This document shows positions 6,072-7,428 of a DNA stretch of 7,428 bases, piece after piece. The notes below the pieces were generated by a model. It saw only the letters and a list, made by a program, of their open reading frames with translations, did no database searches and was not told the DNA's origin. Source of the stretch: an uncultured Brevundimonas sp. GTDB lineage: Bacteria > Pseudomonadota > Alphaproteobacteria > Caulobacterales > Caulobacteraceae. The DNA lies in NCBI GenBank assembly GCA_946885435.1, contig CAMPGL010000107.1:1-7428 (forward strand), written 5' to 3'. The stretch's first letter is position 1. Each line of letters begins with the position of its first letter. A program made the translations under genes and the position numbers.

Positions 6072-6688
6072 CCGATACCCATAATCCCGACTTCGACCCC
6101 GACGCCGAGCTGAACGCCGAGGCCGGTCTGGACGCCTCGCCCGGCGACGACCTCGCCCATGTCGACGCCATCCTCGCCGAGCGCGACGAATGGAAGGACA
6201 AGGCGTTGAGGGCCGTCGCCGACGCCGAGAACACCAAGCGCCGCGCCGAGCGCGAGGCCAATGACGCGCGGGCCTATGCGATCCAGCGCTTTGCCCGCGA
6301 CCTGCTGGGCGTGGCCGACAACCTCCAGCGGGCTCTGGCCGCCGCTCCGGCCGGCAGCGCCGATGCGGGCGTGCAGGGCCTGGTGGCTGGCCTGGAGCTG
6401 ACCGAGAAGTCGCTGCTGCAGGCCTTCGAGTCCAACGGCCTGACGCGCGTGGCGCCGGAGCCGGGCGAACGCTTCGACCCGAACGTGCACCAGGCCATGG
6501 CCGAGCAGCCCTCGACGGAGGTGCAGGGCGGCTGCGTCATGCAGACCTACCAACCCGGCTACGTCCTGTTCGGCCGCACCATCCGGCCCGCCATGGTCGT
6601 CGTCGCCGCCAAGGGCTCGGGCCCCAAGAGCGGCTATGGCGCTGAGGGCGGCGAGGAGGCGGGCGCCTCGGTGGACACCAAGGCCTGA
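6068..6688 (+). CDS. grpE: Nucleotide exchange factor GrpE
   Basis: Co-chaperone that exchanges ADP for ATP on DnaK in the DnaK-DnaJ-GrpE folding machine; dimeric, cytosolic, and acts as a thermosensor in the family. The protein is 206 residues. An acidic, disordered N-terminus (1-30) leads into a long charged helix from about 31 to 80 ([20 protein letters not shown], then [24 protein letters not shown]), which forms the dimer coiled coil. A four-helix-bundle segment and the beta domain follow, with the family signature [11 protein letters not shown] at 134-144 and [18 protein letters not shown] at 163-180. The Gly/Ser/Glu-rich tail after 182 is not conserved. The start is GTG, overlapping the hrcA stop in GTGA, with no clear Shine-Dalgarno, so translation is probably coupled. 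Co-transcription with hrcA is the arrangement known from Caulobacter. Confidence 0.97.
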   Translation: MTDTHNPDFDPDAELNAEAGLDASPGDDLAHVDAILAERDEWKDKALRAVADAENTKRRAEREANDARAYAIQRFARDLLGVADNLQRALAAAPAGSADAGVQGLVAGLELTEKSLLQAFESNGLTRVAPEPGERFDPNVHQAMAEQPSTEVQGGCVMQTYQPGYVLFGRTIRPAMVVVAAKGSGPKSGYGAEGGEEAGASVDTKA

Positions 6689-6696
6689 CATTCATC

Positions 6697-6717
6697 CCTT
6701 CTCCCCTCGGGAGAAGG
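6697..6717. terminator. Hairpin between grpE and lptB, possible bidirectional terminator
   Basis: A perfect nine-base stem (CCTTCTCCC / GGGAGAAGG) with a three-base loop lies nine bases after the grpE stop and nine bases before the lptB stop. Such a hairpin between convergent genes suits a two-way terminator. Neither strand has a proper T run, so classical intrinsic termination is doubtful. The sequence also resembles short palindromes I recall as dispersed in intergenic regions of Caulobacterales. Confidence 0.55.
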
Positions 6718-6725
6718 AAAGCGTC

Positions 6726-7428
6726 TCAGAACGCTTCGCCCAGGTACACGCGCCGCACCTCGGGGTTCGAGATGATCTCCGAGGGCGAGCCCTCGAACAG
6801 CACCTCGCCGGCGTGGATGATCGAGGCGCGGTCGATGATGTCGAGCGTCTCGCGCACATTGTGGTCGGTGATCAGCACCCCGATCCCGCGCGAGGCGAGA
6901 TAGCCGATGACCTCGCGGATGTCGGCGATGGCCAGGGGGTCGATGCCGGCGAAGGGCTCATCGAGCAGCATGAAGCTGGGCTCGGACGCCAGCGCGCGCG
7001 CGATCTCGACGCGACGGCGCTCGCCGCCCGACAGGCCCATGGCCGAGGCTTTCTTGAGGTGCGAGATGCGCAGCTCGTCGAGCAGGCGGTCGGTGTCCTC
7101 GGACGCCTTGCGCCGGTCGCGCTCTCGCAGCTCGACGACAGACAGGACGTTCTCCTCGACCGTCATGCCGCGGAAGATCGAGGCCTCCTGCGGCAGATAG
7201 CCGACGCCCAGCCGCGCGCGCTGGTACATCGGCTGGTTGGTGATGTCCTCGCCATCGAGATAGATCGCGCCGTAGTCGGCCGGGACCAGGCCGGTGATCA
7301 TATAGAAGCAGGTCGTCTTGCCGGCTCCGTTCGGGCCGAGCAGGCCGGCCACCTCGCCACGTCGCAGGCGCAAGGACACGCTCTTGACCACGGCGCGCCC
7401 GTTGAACGAGCGGCCGACGGAATCGACG
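6726..7428 (-). CDS. lptB: LPS export ABC transporter ATP-binding protein LptB (N-terminus cut by window edge)
   Basis: ATPase subunit of the LptB2FG complex, which extracts lipopolysaccharide from the inner membrane and pushes it along the LptC-A-D bridge to the outer surface. The frame is open to the window edge, and the residues before the internal GTG at 7389-7391 (VDSVGRSFNGRA) are normal ABC-domain sequence, so the true start is outside. Visible motifs: Walker A GPNGAGKTT at about 7311-7337, the Q-loop YLPQEASIFRG with the LptB-like Phe-Arg-Gly, the signature LSGGERRR at about 7012-7035, Walker B FMLLDEPFAGIDP and the switch histidine in ITDHN. The EEN-like stretch after FRGMTV and the C-terminal NPEVRRVYLGEAF are typical of LptB rather than of amino-acid transporters. 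About a dozen or more N-terminal residues are missing. It is convergent with grpE. Confidence 0.95.
   Translation of the reverse strand, partial: VDSVGRSFNGRAVVKSVSLRLRRGEVAGLLGPNGAGKTTCFYMITGLVPADYGAIYLDGEDITNQPMYQRARLGVGYLPQEASIFRGMTVEENVLSVVELRERDRRKASEDTDRLLDELRISHLKKASAMGLSGGERRRVEIARALASEPSFMLLDEPFAGIDPLAIADIREVIGYLASRGIGVLITDHNVRETLDIIDRASIIHAGEVLFEGSPSEIISNPEVRRVYLGEAF

Overview
The window is high-GC chromosomal DNA of an alphaproteobacterium, most likely from the Caulobacterales (a Brevundimonas, Caulobacter or Phenylobacterium relative). That placement is an inference. It rests on a lipoprotein of the CC0125/CC1285 type, a ProXp-ala protein resembling the Caulobacter enzyme, the hrcA-grpE pair divergent from rph, GANTC sites between genes, and an alphaproteobacterial-type LexA box. 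No insertion sequence, phage gene, tRNA, rRNA or CRISPR array is visible. Coding density is very high: the longest gap between genes is about 130 bases.

Left part (1-1248): a leftward HNH endonuclease, cut by the window edge a few residues before its expected end, lies downstream of leftward dut (dUTPase). The 129 bases between them hold no clear promoter or RNA. A 116-base divergent region separates dut from a rightward gene. It contains a clean GAAC-N7-GAAC direct repeat (the alphaproteobacterial SOS box read from the other strand), a 13-base inverted repeat and two GANTC sites.

Middle part (1249-3682): two rightward lipoprotein genes follow. The first joins a lipoprotein-like leader and a low-complexity linker to a C-terminal module that resembles BECR-fold toxin tails. 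The second is a CC0125/CC1285-type lipoprotein. A leftward DUF6065 gene meets the second lipoprotein tail to tail. Divergent from it is a rightward prolyl-tRNA editing protein (ProXp-ala), which in turn meets rph tail to tail. Both convergent pairs interlock their stop codons in one CTAG.

Right part (3679-7428): rph (RNase PH) runs left. Divergent from it is a three-gene rightward operon: a GNAT acetyltransferase, hrcA (heat-shock repressor) and grpE (DnaK nucleotide exchange factor). These genes are joined by ATGA and GTGA overlaps. The 51-base divergent region carries a good match to the alphaproteobacterial RpoH promoter, placed so that transcription would begin at or next to the GTG start of the acetyltransferase. 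After grpE a short perfect hairpin separates it from convergent lptB, which lacks its first codons here.

Most genes are housekeeping: nucleotide-pool hygiene, RNA maturation, translation fidelity, protein folding and LPS export. The parts that deserve a second look are the toxin-like lipoprotein under a probable SOS box, and the acetyltransferase leading a heat-shock operon.
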